A stretch of 64,000 nt of DNA from Ramlibacter algicola (GTDB lineage: Bacteria > Pseudomonadota > Gammaproteobacteria > Burkholderiales > Burkholderiaceae_C). Both the position numbers and the translations under genes were made by a program. The number at the start of each line of letters is the position of its first letter. Position 1 is the first letter of the stretch. Location: NCBI RefSeq assembly GCF_016641735.1, contig NZ_JAEDAO010000001.1, positions 1,550,001 to 1,614,000 on the forward strand. The letters are read 5' to 3'. Below the pieces are notes generated by a model that had not been told where the DNA came from, did no database searches, and was given only the letters and a program-made list of their open reading frames with translations. Positions 42,249 through 49,971 of this stretch are shown in pieces.

Positions 42249-42273
42249 CCGGTGCGGCGCTGCCGCGCCTGCG

Positions 42274-42376
42274 TGTGGATTGCGGGTCAAGCCCGCAATG
42301 ACAAGCCCTGGGTGGATTGCGGGTCGAGCCCGGAATGACAAAGCAGTTGTCATTCCGGCGAAAGCCGGAATCCATC
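42274..42376. repeat. REP-like palindromes, three units
   Basis: GTGGATTGCGGGTCAAGCCCGCAATGACA, GTGGATTGCGGGTCGAGCCCGGAATGACA and TGTCATTCCGGCGAAAGCCGGAATCCA lie between the hybrid kinase and FKBP genes. Confidence 0.85.
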
Positions 42377-42416
42377 CTTGGTCGCTGCCGCCCGTCCCTG
42401 GCGGCACAATGGTCCG

Positions 42417-42821
42417 ATGACCCGCCTGCTGCCCTTGCTCGCCGCCATCCTCGTCGTCGCCTGCGCGACTCCCCTCGCGCCGCCGGTGACCACCCCGTCC
42501 GGCCTCGTCTACCAGTCGCTGCGTGAAGGCTCCGGGCCGTCGCCCGCTGCCACCGACACCGTGCGCGTGCACTACCGCGGCACGCTGCCGGACGGCAAGG
42601 AATTCGACAGCTCGTATGCGCGCAAGGAGCCGGCCGAATTCCCGCTGAACCGCGTGATCAGGTGCTGGACCGAGGGCGTCCAGATGATGAAGGTGGGCGG
42701 CAAGGCGCGGCTCACGTGCCCCGCATCGATCGCCTACGGGGATCGCGGCGCGGGCGGCGTGATCCCGCCGGGCGCGACGCTGCTGTTCGACGTCGAACTG
42801 CTGGCGATCCAGGGCCGATGA
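42417..42821 (+). CDS. FKBP-type peptidyl-prolyl isomerase lipoprotein
   Basis: 134 residues. The leader RLLPLLAAILVVACA contains a lipobox (VVAC). The FKBP domain runs TPSGLVYQSLREGSGPSP, VRVHYRGTLPDGKEFDSSYARKEPAEFPLNRVIRCWTEGVQMMKVGGKARLTCPASIAYGDRGAGGVIPPGATLLFDVELL, with the usual active-site Tyr, Asp, Val-Ile and Trp. It should assist folding outside the cytoplasm. The stop overlaps the following GNAT start. Confidence 0.93.
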   Translation: MTRLLPLLAAILVVACATPLAPPVTTPSGLVYQSLREGSGPSPAATDTVRVHYRGTLPDGKEFDSSYARKEPAEFPLNRVIRCWTEGVQMMKVGGKARLTCPASIAYGDRGAGGVIPPGATLLFDVELLAIQGR

Positions 42822-43363
42822 CACCGCGGCCGACGCTGCAGACCGAGCGGCTGCTGCTGCGGCCCTTCGTCCCCGCGGACGCCGCCGACGTGCAGCGGCT
42901 CGCGGGCGACGTGCGCATCGCGCGCGGCACCGCCGCTGTGCCGCATCCGTATCCCGACGGCGCCGCGGAGCAGTGGATCGCGTCCCACGAGTCGCTGGCT
43001 GAAGCGGGGCGCGAACTGGTGGTCGCCGTCACCTTGCGCACGTCCGGGGAGCTGGTCGGCGCCGCCAGCCTGCTGGCGATCTCCGCCGTGCATGCGCGCG
43101 CCGAGCTCGGGTACTGGATCGGCACGCCGTATTGGTCGCAGGGCTACGCCACCGAAGCGGCACGGGCCTTGGTCGACTGGGGCACGCGCGACCTGGGCCT
43201 CACGCGCATCGTCGCGCGCTGCCTCGCCTGGAACACCGCCTCCGCCGCGGTGCTGCGCAAGGTTGGCCTGGAGGACGAAGGCCGGCTCGTGCAGCACGAG
43301 ATCCGCGAAGGCGTGCCCGTGGACTCCTTGTTGTTCGGGCTCGTGCTGCCCGGGCGCGCGTAG
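42818..43363 (+). CDS. GNAT-family acetyltransferase, RimJ/RimL-like
   Basis: 181 residues. LQTERLLLRPFVPADAADVQRLAGD, AELGYWIGTPYWSQGYATEAARALVDWGTRDLGLTRIVARCLAWNTASAAVLRKVGLEDEGRL is the classic pattern. Coupled by ATGA to the FKBP gene and directly adjacent, tail to tail, to the flavoprotein gene. Confidence 0.9.
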   Translation: MTPRPTLQTERLLLRPFVPADAADVQRLAGDVRIARGTAAVPHPYPDGAAEQWIASHESLAEAGRELVVAVTLRTSGELVGAASLLAISAVHARAELGYWIGTPYWSQGYATEAARALVDWGTRDLGLTRIVARCLAWNTASAAVLRKVGLEDEGRLVQHEIREGVPVDSLLFGLVLPGRA

Positions 43364-44698
43364 TCAGCCGTCGGTCGGGGCCGGCTCGATGTCGGTCACC
43401 ACGCGCGCATAGCGTTGCCGGCTCCAGTACGCCGACGCCCAGTCGAACAGCACGACGATGCGGTTGCGAAAGCCGATCAGGAAGTACACGTGCGCGAACA
43501 GCCAGAACAGCCAGGCCGGGTAGCCGCTGAACTTCACGCGGCCGAAGGGCGTGGTGAGATCGACGACGCCGGCGTTGCGGCCGATGGTCGCGAGGTTGCC
43601 GTAGTCGCGGTAGCGGAACGGCTCGGTGGGTTCGCCGCGCAGGCGCCGCACGATGTTCGTCGCGGCGGCGCGGCCCATCTGCTTCGCCGCGGGTGACACG
43701 CCCGGCACCGGCGCCGGTTCCTTGCCCGGCACGTGGCTGCGCGCGGCAGCCAGGTCGCCGACGACGCTGATCTCGGGATGGCCGGGCAGCGACAGGTCGG
43801 GTTCGACCGTCACGCGGCCGGCGCGATCGACCTGCGCACCCGTCGCCTCGGCAAGTCGGCGTCCCAGCGGCGATGCCGCCACGCCCGCGGCCCAGATCAC
43901 GCAGCGGCTCGCCAGCCGGTACGGTGCTCCTTCGGCCGGCGTGACGTCCAGGCCGTGCGCATCGATCGAGGTGACGCGCGAGCCGGTGCGCACTTCGACG
44001 CCGAGCTTGCGCAGCTGGCGCGCGGCCTTCTCGCTCAGGTCCTCGGGCATCGCCTGCAGCACGCGCGGGCTGCCTTCGAGCAGCAGGATGCGGGCCTGGG
44101 CGGGATCGATGCGGCGGAATTCGCCGGGCAGCGTCTGGCGCGCGATCTCCGCCAGCGTGCCGGCCATCTCCACCCCGGTCGGCCCGCCACCGATGACGAC
44201 GAAGGTGAGCCAGTCGGCGCGCCGTTGCGGATCACGTTCCTTCTCCGCGCTCTCGAACGCCAGCAGCACGCGGCGGCGGATCTCGAATGCGTCGTCCAGC
44301 GTCTTCAGGCCGGGGGCGAACCTGGCCCACTCGTCGCGGCCGAAGTAGCTGTGCGTCGCGCCGGCGGCGACGATGAGGTGGTCGTAGGGCAGGGTGCCGT
44401 CGTCGGTGGTGTGCACGACGCGCTGCACCGGGTCGATCGATGCGACCTCGGCCAGCAGGCTGGTGACGTTGGCCTGCTTGCGGAACAGGTGCCGCACGGG
44501 CGCCGCGATGGCGGGCGCGGACAGGCCCGCCGTCGCGACCTGGTACAGCAGCGGCTGGAACAGGTGGTGGTTGGTGCGGTCGACCAGCGTGATGTCCACC
44601 GGCGCGTCGCACAGCGCCTTGGTGGCCTCGAGCCCGCCGAAGCCGCAGCCGATGATGACGACCTGCGCGCGCGGCGCGGAACCTGCCGGATGTGCCAT
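43364..44698 (-). CDS. NAD(P)/FAD-dependent oxidoreductase, NDH-2-like
   Basis: 444 residues. FAD-binding GxGxxG in VVIIGCGFGGLEATKAL, NAD-binding VVIGGGPTGVEMAGTLAEIA, and FAD-binding ISVVGDLAAA. A C-terminal hydrophobic segment (YPAWLFWLFAHVYFLIGFRNRIVVLFDWASAYW) matches the membrane anchor of type II NADH dehydrogenases, which pass electrons from NADH to quinone without pumping. Monocistronic, divergent from the luciferase-like gene. Confidence 0.92.
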   Translation of the reverse strand: MAHPAGSAPRAQVVIIGCGFGGLEATKALCDAPVDITLVDRTNHHLFQPLLYQVATAGLSAPAIAAPVRHLFRKQANVTSLLAEVASIDPVQRVVHTTDDGTLPYDHLIVAAGATHSYFGRDEWARFAPGLKTLDDAFEIRRRVLLAFESAEKERDPQRRADWLTFVVIGGGPTGVEMAGTLAEIARQTLPGEFRRIDPAQARILLLEGSPRVLQAMPEDLSEKAARQLRKLGVEVRTGSRVTSIDAHGLDVTPAEGAPYRLASRCVIWAAGVAASPLGRRLAEATGAQVDRAGRVTVEPDLSLPGHPEISVVGDLAAARSHVPGKEPAPVPGVSPAAKQMGRAAATNIVRRLRGEPTEPFRYRDYGNLATIGRNAGVVDLTTPFGRVKFSGYPAWLFWLFAHVYFLIGFRNRIVVLFDWASAYWSRQRYARVVTDIEPAPTDG

Positions 44699-44756
44699 GC
44701 GGGGATTATCGGCAACCCCCATGCCACGGCGGCGTGCCTGTGCGAAGCTCGCCCGC

Positions 44757-45764
44757 ATGCCGTCGACACTTCGCCTGTCCGTGCTCGACCAGTCGGTGAA
44801 TCGCGCCGGCCGACCGCAGGACGAATCCATCCGCCACACCGTGGCCCTCGCCGAACACTGCGAGCGCTGGGGCTACCACCGCTTCTGGCTCAGCGAACAC
44901 CATGCCTTGCCCACACTGGTAGGCACCGCGCCGGAGGTGCTGATGGCCGCGGTCGCGGCCCGCACGCAACGCATCCGCATCGGCAGTGCCGGCGTCATGC
45001 TGCCGCACTACGCGCCGTTCAAGGTCGCCGAGCAGTTCCGCGTGCTCGATGCCCTGGCGCCTGGCCGCATCGACCTGGGCGTGGGCCGCGCGCCCGGTAG
45101 CGACCAGCGCACCGCGCGCCTGCTCAATCCCGACCTGCAGGCGTCCGAGGACTTCCCGCGGCAGGTGTTGGAACTCAAGGCGTGGGTGACCGGCGAGGAG
45201 TTGCCCGAGGGTCATCCAGGCCGCGGCATCGCGGCACTGCCGGTGACGTCGACGGCGCCGCAGCTGTGGATGCTGGGCAGCTCCGCGTATGGCGCGCAAC
45301 TCGCCGGCCACCTGGGCTTGCCGTACGCGTTCGCGCACTTCATCACCGACGGTGAAGGCTGCGAGCAGGCGCTGGACCTGTACCGCTCCACGTTCCGGCC
45401 CGGCGTGCTGCAGGAGCCGATGGCCGTGGTCTGCCTGTCCGCGCTGGTCGCCGAGACCGACGAGGAAGCCTGGCACCAGTTCAAGAGCCGCGAGCGCGCG
45501 CGCATCGACCGCCGCACCGGCCGCTTCGGCCCGCTGCTGCCGCCCGAGCGGGCGCCGCGTGCGTACAGCGAAGCCGAGGAAGTGGAGGCGCGGCTGCTGC
45601 GCGAACGCGCCATCGTCGGCGCGCCGGACGACGTCGCGCAGCGCCTGCACAACCTCGCGTCCCGCTGGAAGGTGGACGAGCTCACGCTGGTCACCTGGAC
45701 CTGGGACCCCGCGGCGCAGCGCCGCTCCTACGAATTGCTCGCCGCGGCCTGCGGCCTGGCCTGA
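44757..45764 (+). CDS. Luciferase-like (LLM class) flavin-dependent oxidoreductase
   Basis: 335 residues. SVLDQSVNRAGRPQDESIRHTVALAEHCERWGYHRFWLSEHHALPTLVGTAPEVLMAAVAARTQRIRIGSAGVMLPHYAPFKVAEQFRVLDALAPGRIDLGVGRAPGSD is the signature of the luciferase-like group related to YhbW. Such enzymes use reduced FMN and oxygen. It is 28 bases upstream of a core-type methionine synthase gene and probably co-transcribed with it, which may be functionally meaningful. Confidence 0.9.
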   Translation: MPSTLRLSVLDQSVNRAGRPQDESIRHTVALAEHCERWGYHRFWLSEHHALPTLVGTAPEVLMAAVAARTQRIRIGSAGVMLPHYAPFKVAEQFRVLDALAPGRIDLGVGRAPGSDQRTARLLNPDLQASEDFPRQVLELKAWVTGEELPEGHPGRGIAALPVTSTAPQLWMLGSSAYGAQLAGHLGLPYAFAHFITDGEGCEQALDLYRSTFRPGVLQEPMAVVCLSALVAETDEEAWHQFKSRERARIDRRTGRFGPLLPPERAPRAYSEAEEVEARLLRERAIVGAPDDVAQRLHNLASRWKVDELTLVTWTWDPAAQRRSYELLAAACGLA

Positions 45765-45792
45765 CCGGTTCCCACACGACAAGGAGACACCC

Positions 45793-46812
45793 ATGTTCCC
45801 CACCGCGATCGCCGGCAGCCTGCCCAAGCCCGGATGGCTGGCCGAGACCCACAAGCTGTGGCCGCAGTGGAAGGCCACGGGCGACGCGCTGCGCGAAGCC
45901 AAGGCCGACGCCACGCTGATGTGGATCAAGGCGCAGGAGGACGCGGGGCTGGACGTGGTGGGCGACGGCGAGCAGTCGCGCCAGCATTTCGTGCATGGGT
46001 TCCTGGAGCAGGTCGAGGGCATCGACTTCGAGCACAAGGTGAAGATGGGGATCCGCGACAACCGCTACGACGCGATGGTGCCGCAGGTGGTCGGTCCGCT
46101 GCGGCTGAAGGGCCGGGTGCACGCATTCGAGGCACAGCTCGCCCGCGCGCACACGAAGAAGAAGCTGAAGTTCACCATGCCGGGCCCGATGACCATCGTC
46201 GACACCGTGGCCGACAAGCACTACGGCGACCGCGTGAAGTTGGCGATGGCGTTCGCCGAATTGCTGAACCAGGAGGCGCTGGCGCTGCAGGCCGACGGCG
46301 TGGACATCATCCAGTTTGACGAACCGGCCTTCAACGTCTACATGAAAGACGCCGCCGCCTGGGGCGTGCAGGCGCTGGAGCGCGCCGTGCAGGGCCTGAC
46401 CTGCACGACGGCCGTGCACATCTGCTACGGCTACGGGATCGAGGCGAACAACAAGTGGAAGGAAACGCTGGGCGAGGAGTGGCGCCAGTACGAGCTGGTG
46501 TTCCCCGCGCTTGCCCGCAGCAGCATCCACCAGGTGAGCCTGGAGTGCTACCACTCCCACGTGCCGCCGCAGCTGATGAAGCTGCTGGAGGGCAAGGACT
46601 TGATGGTCGGCGTGATCGACGTCGCCAGCGAGGTCGTCGAAACGCCGGAACAGGTCGCCGACACCATCGGCAAGGCGCTGCAGTACGTGGCGCGGGAGCG
46701 GCTGATCCCTTGCACGAACTGCGGCATGGCGCCGATGGACCGCGAGGTGGCCCTTCGCAAACTGCAAGCCTTGGCCGCTGGTGCTGCGCTCGCGCGGGAG
46801 CGCTTCGCTTGA
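45793..46812 (+). CDS. Core-MetE methionine synthase, MesD-like
   Basis: 339 residues, only the catalytic half of cobalamin-independent MetE. Zinc ligands are intact: His209 and Cys211 (VHICYGYG), Glu251 (SLECYHSH) and Cys310 (PCTNCGM). The start AGSLPKPGWLAETHKLWPQW, VVGDGEQSRQHFVHGF and VVGPLRLK match the folate-independent MesD group as I remember it, whose members work with the oxygenase MesX (DUF1852). No MesX gene is present here; the neighbour is a luciferase-like oxidoreductase. AAGGAG lies 6 bases before the ATG. Confidence 0.85.
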   Translation: MFPTAIAGSLPKPGWLAETHKLWPQWKATGDALREAKADATLMWIKAQEDAGLDVVGDGEQSRQHFVHGFLEQVEGIDFEHKVKMGIRDNRYDAMVPQVVGPLRLKGRVHAFEAQLARAHTKKKLKFTMPGPMTIVDTVADKHYGDRVKLAMAFAELLNQEALALQADGVDIIQFDEPAFNVYMKDAAAWGVQALERAVQGLTCTTAVHICYGYGIEANNKWKETLGEEWRQYELVFPALARSSIHQVSLECYHSHVPPQLMKLLEGKDLMVGVIDVASEVVETPEQVADTIGKALQYVARERLIPCTNCGMAPMDREVALRKLQALAAGAALARERFA

Positions 46813-46824
46813 AGGCGGACTCCC

Positions 46825-46864
46825 GAACGCAGAAGTCGCAGAAGTAGCGCAGAAGGCGCAGAAG
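46825..46864. repeat. Left CGCAGAAG tandem repeat flanking the GxxExxY gene
   Basis: ACGCAGAAGTCGCAGAAGT AGCGCAGAAGGCGCAGAAG-type 9-base iterations lie directly after the methionine synthase gene, and their inverted counterpart lies at 47263-47300, so the two bracket the GxxExxY gene. Confidence 0.8.
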
Positions 46865-46876
46865 ATTTCTAGGTCT

Positions 46877-47254
46877 TCAGCTATTGTTGATGACGCGGTG
46901 CACGGCTTGGGTAACGGGGAATTGGTGGAAGTTGATCAGAAGACCCAGCCGCAGCCCTGAAAGACGCAGGTAGGACAGTAGCTGCGCGCGGTGAGCCGTA
47001 GCGACGAAGTCCACTGTCTTCAGTTCGACGATCAGCCGGCGGTCAACGACGAAGTCGGCCCGGAATCCATGGCCGACGGCAACTCCCTTGTAGGTCGCCG
47101 CGATGGCGACCTCGCGCTCGAACGCGATGCCGCACAAGTCGAACTCAAGCGCCAGTGCTCCCGCATAGGCACTTTCCAGCAAGCCGGTGCCGAAAACTCG
47201 CTGAACTTCGACAGCCGCTCCGATCACGCGGGCGGTCAGGTCATCCCTTTCCAT
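46877..47254 (-). CDS. GxxExxY family protein
   Basis: 125 residues. The family-naming motif is visible in FGTGLLESAYAGALALEF (G-L-L-E-S-A-Y). Further hallmarks are FRADFVVDRRLIVELKTVDFVATAHRAQLLSYLRLSGLRLGLLINFH, whose D...E-x-K arrangement resembles PD-(D/E)XK nuclease cores. Function experimentally unknown. ATG with AAGGAGT immediately upstream. Flanked by inverted CGCAGAAG repeats and inserted between unrelated genes, as typical for this family. Confidence 0.9.
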   Translation of the reverse strand: MERDDLTARVIGAAVEVQRVFGTGLLESAYAGALALEFDLCGIAFEREVAIAATYKGVAVGHGFRADFVVDRRLIVELKTVDFVATAHRAQLLSYLRLSGLRLGLLINFHQFPVTQAVHRVINNS

Positions 47255-47262
47255 TACTCCTT

Positions 47263-47300
47263 TCTGCGACTTCTGCGCTTCTTCTGCGTCCTCTGCGTTA
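47263..47300. repeat. Right inverted CTTCTGCG repeat flanking the GxxExxY gene
   Basis: CTGCGACTTCTGCGCTTCTT and the following CTGCGTCCTCTGCG are 9-base iterations in the orientation opposite to the left repeat. Reading through them gives the AEDAEEAQKSQK stretch often seen ahead of GxxExxY proteins. Confidence 0.8.
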
Positions 47301-47386
47301 GGGAGTTCCCTCCGCACCTCGGAGGAGGCAGGCACGCCCGTTGCCCGCACGGGAGTTCACTTTTCCAACCACCGAGAAGGGACCCC

Positions 47387-48571
47387 ATGGCCATCAACCT
47401 CTTGAAGGACCGCGGAACGGCGCTGGACAAGCAGCGCTTCACGTGGAAGGAGCTGGCGGGCAAGCCGATCAGCAAGCTCGACGACGACGCGTTCACGCGC
47501 ATCCGCGTGATCCTCATGAACGGCGTCGAGCTCGATTCGCTGCGCTACAAGCAAGTGCTCTTGCGCTGCAACCGCGAAGCACGGGTGCCGGTCGCGCAGA
47601 TGCTGCGGGCGGAGCAGCACCAGGCGACGGCGGTCAACTGGCTGCTGTCGGCCGACCACTCGCCGCTGGAGACGACCATCGCGTACGAACAGGTCGCGAT
47701 CGAAGTGACGGCGTCCATCGCGCAACTCGAGCCGGACGCCTACATGGCGCAGGGCTACCGCTATGGCCTGCTCGAGGACTTCGACCACCTGTACCGCTAC
47801 ACCGCGCTGCTCGACCGGCTGGAAGGCAAGGACGCCAACAACATCCTGCAGGGCTACACGGACGTGGTGCCGGGGCGCCCGACGATCGACCACCACCGCG
47901 CGCCGGAGAACGACCTGCTGGAGCCGTACGCGGCCGAAGCCGCGCTGGCGACGAAGCTGCATGCGATCACGCTGGTCGGCGGCGAGTACCAGACGCACGA
48001 CTACTACATGAACATCGGGCCGATCTTCGCGGACCCGGTGGCCCGCATGCTCTACGCCGAGATCGCGAGCGTGGAGTCGCAGCACATCACGCACTACGGC
48101 TCGATGCTCAACCCCGAGGAATCGCCGCTGGAAAAGCTGGTGCTGCACGAGGCGATGGAGGTGTGGAACTACGCCGCTTGCGCCGAGCAGGAACCGAACC
48201 CGCGCCTCAAGGCGCTGTGGGAGCGGTTCCTCGATTACGAGCTGGGGCACCTGCAGGTGGCCATGAAACTGTTCAAGGACTTCGAGAAACGCGATCCGGC
48301 CGAACTGCTCGGCGACGGCAGCCTGCCGCCCGGCATCGACTTCAGCAGCCAGCGCGAGTTCGTCCGCAAGGTGCTCGCGGCGGAGGTGCAGCTGCGCAAG
48401 GACGGCACCCAGTTCGTGGACGAGGACGACGAGGCCGTGTCCTCGCTGAAGTACCGCAACCAGCTCAACTCGCAGGGCTCGCCCTCGCAGGCCGTGTCGG
48501 CCGCGTACCAGTGGATGCCCGGCACCGAACTCAATCGCAACGCCGCCACGGCCCAGCCGTCGGCCGCCTGA
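47387..48571 (+). CDS. Ferritin-like superfamily protein, long form
   Basis: 394 residues, almost wholly helical, cytoplasmic. Probable diiron ligands occur in E-x-x-H pairs: MLRAEQHQATAVNWLL, then YEQVAIEV, EIASVESQHITHYGSML, EAMEVWNY and DYELGHLQVAMKLF. The length exceeds simple ferritins and suggests two four-helix modules or an added domain. Family name unknown to me; the reaction (oxygen, peroxide or iron handling) is inferred only from the fold. It lies 19 bases before a second ferritin-like gene. Confidence 0.7.
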   Translation: MAINLLKDRGTALDKQRFTWKELAGKPISKLDDDAFTRIRVILMNGVELDSLRYKQVLLRCNREARVPVAQMLRAEQHQATAVNWLLSADHSPLETTIAYEQVAIEVTASIAQLEPDAYMAQGYRYGLLEDFDHLYRYTALLDRLEGKDANNILQGYTDVVPGRPTIDHHRAPENDLLEPYAAEAALATKLHAITLVGGEYQTHDYYMNIGPIFADPVARMLYAEIASVESQHITHYGSMLNPEESPLEKLVLHEAMEVWNYAACAEQEPNPRLKALWERFLDYELGHLQVAMKLFKDFEKRDPAELLGDGSLPPGIDFSSQREFVRKVLAAEVQLRKDGTQFVDEDDEAVSSLKYRNQLNSQGSPSQAVSAAYQWMPGTELNRNAATAQPSAA

Positions 48572-48590
48572 GAGAAGAAGGAGGACCCTC

Positions 48591-49313
48591 ATGGACAACA
48601 CCGTTTCCGTCGGCATGAACCGCACCGGCCTCGACATGGCCCCGAAGTCGCGCGAGAAGCTCGTCGCCTTCGCCCGGCAGCAGGCCGGGCGCGCCTCCAA
48701 CGAAACCGCCGCCTGGTCCGAGCTGCACAAGGTGCACGCGCTGGAAGCTGATCGCGTGGGCACGGTCCCGGTGCCGGCGCGGATCAAGGGCATGGCGACC
48801 ACGATGCTCGACACGCTCAAGGGCAACAAGCCGCAGGTGCTGATCGACAAGCTGGGCGAGCGCCTCGCGTACGAGCGCACCGGCGTGCGCCTGTACGAGG
48901 CCTTCCTGCTGAAGGTGGCCAGCGCCAGCGAGGGCTTCGCGCCCGACCTCGAGGCCGTGGCGGCCATCCGCGACGACGAGCGTTCGCACTTCGAGCTGCT
49001 GGGCAAGACGCTGCAGCAGATCGGCGCGGATCCGACCGCGATGACGCCGTGCGCCGACGTCGCCGGCGTGATGGCGTCCGGCCACCTGCAGGTGCTGACC
49101 GACCCGCGGACGACGATCGCGCAGGCGCTCAACTCGCTGCTGGCCGTCGAGCTGGCCGACAACGCGAGCTGGGAACTGCTGATCGAGCTGCTGCAGGGCG
49201 CCGGCCACAAGGACCTGGCGCAAGGCTTCACCGTGGCGCTGCAGACCGAGGAGACGCACCTCGCGACGGTCAAGGCCTGGCTGCGCCAGGCCGTGCTCGA
49301 GGAAGCGACCTGA
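48591..49313 (+). CDS. Ferritin-like domain protein
   Basis: 240 residues. Helical with carboxylate/His motifs GERLAYERTGVRLYEAFL, IRDDERSHFELLGKTL, NSLLAVELADNASWELLIELL and LQTEETHLATVKAWL, the spacing of a four-helix diiron bundle (E...ExxH...E...ExxH). Follows the longer ferritin-like gene by 19 bases with GAAGGAGG as ribosome site. Likely stress- or iron-related; partner of the preceding protein. Confidence 0.75.
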   Translation: MDNTVSVGMNRTGLDMAPKSREKLVAFARQQAGRASNETAAWSELHKVHALEADRVGTVPVPARIKGMATTMLDTLKGNKPQVLIDKLGERLAYERTGVRLYEAFLLKVASASEGFAPDLEAVAAIRDDERSHFELLGKTLQQIGADPTAMTPCADVAGVMASGHLQVLTDPRTTIAQALNSLLAVELADNASWELLIELLQGAGHKDLAQGFTVALQTEETHLATVKAWLRQAVLEEAT

Positions 49314-49349
49314 TGACGGGCCGGGGCGTGCTGGTGTAAGGTCGTCCGC

Positions 49350-49862
49350 ATGGCGCACGACCACGACCACCCGCACGGCCCCGGCGATCACCACCACGAC
49401 GACGCACGCTGGAAGCACGACGGCGTGCGCGTCATCCCGGCCAACCAGCTGGATCCCAACGTCCCGTCGACGGCCGGCATGGACCGCAAGGCCGCCATCA
49501 CGTTCGCGCGCGTCGGCGCGCAGAAGCTGTGGGCAGGCACGGTCACCATCCACGCGAATGCGAAGACCGGCGCGCACCACCACGGGCCGCTGGAAAGCGT
49601 GATCTACGTGGTCAAGGGCCGCGCCCGCATGCGCTGGGGCGACCACCTCGAGTTCACCGCCGAAGCAGGCCCGGGCGACTTCATCTACGTGCCGCCCTAC
49701 GTCCCGCACCAGGAGATCAACGCCAGCCCCACCGAGGTGCTGGAGTGCGTCCTGTGCCGCAGCGACGGTCAAGCCGTCGCCGTGAATCTCGACATCGAAC
49801 CGGTGGAAAAACCCGAGACGGTGCTGTGGGTGGACCCGACGCACCCGACGGGCGGGGTCTAG
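49350..49862 (+). CDS. Cupin-domain metalloprotein
   Basis: 170 residues. His-rich start (HDHDHPHGPGDHHHDD), possibly for metal binding. Cupin motif 1: AKTGAHHHGPLESVIYVVKGRARMRWG; motif 2: GPGDFIYVPPYVPHQEINAS. Both metal-binding His/Glu sets are intact. Enzymatic role unknown. It is 36 bases after the ferritin-like gene, so probably the third gene of that unit. Confidence 0.88.
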   Translation: MAHDHDHPHGPGDHHHDDARWKHDGVRVIPANQLDPNVPSTAGMDRKAAITFARVGAQKLWAGTVTIHANAKTGAHHHGPLESVIYVVKGRARMRWGDHLEFTAEAGPGDFIYVPPYVPHQEINASPTEVLECVLCRSDGQAVAVNLDIEPVEKPETVLWVDPTHPTGGV

Positions 49863-49870
49863 CCGAGCCC

Positions 49871-49959
49871 CGTCGTCCCCGCGGAGGCGGGGACCCATCG
49901 CTTCCTTGCGGAAGCTGCGGAGGCGGAAGCGATGGATTCCCGCCTTCGCGGGAATGACG
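49871..49959. repeat. Pair of inverted REP-like palindromes
   Basis: CGTCGTCCCCGCGGAGGCGGGGACCCATCG and, about 30 bases on, GATGGATTCCCGCCTTCGCGGGAATGACG. The whole unit is nearly the same as one at 55248-55335. Confidence 0.85.
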
Positions 49960-49971
49960 ATTCGTGGGCCG

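Noticed and set aside
39198..42824. Frame of about 1200 codons on the minus strand
   Set aside because: Antisense to the channel, hybrid kinase and FKBP genes, with His/Arg/Gln-rich composition typical of antisense frames.
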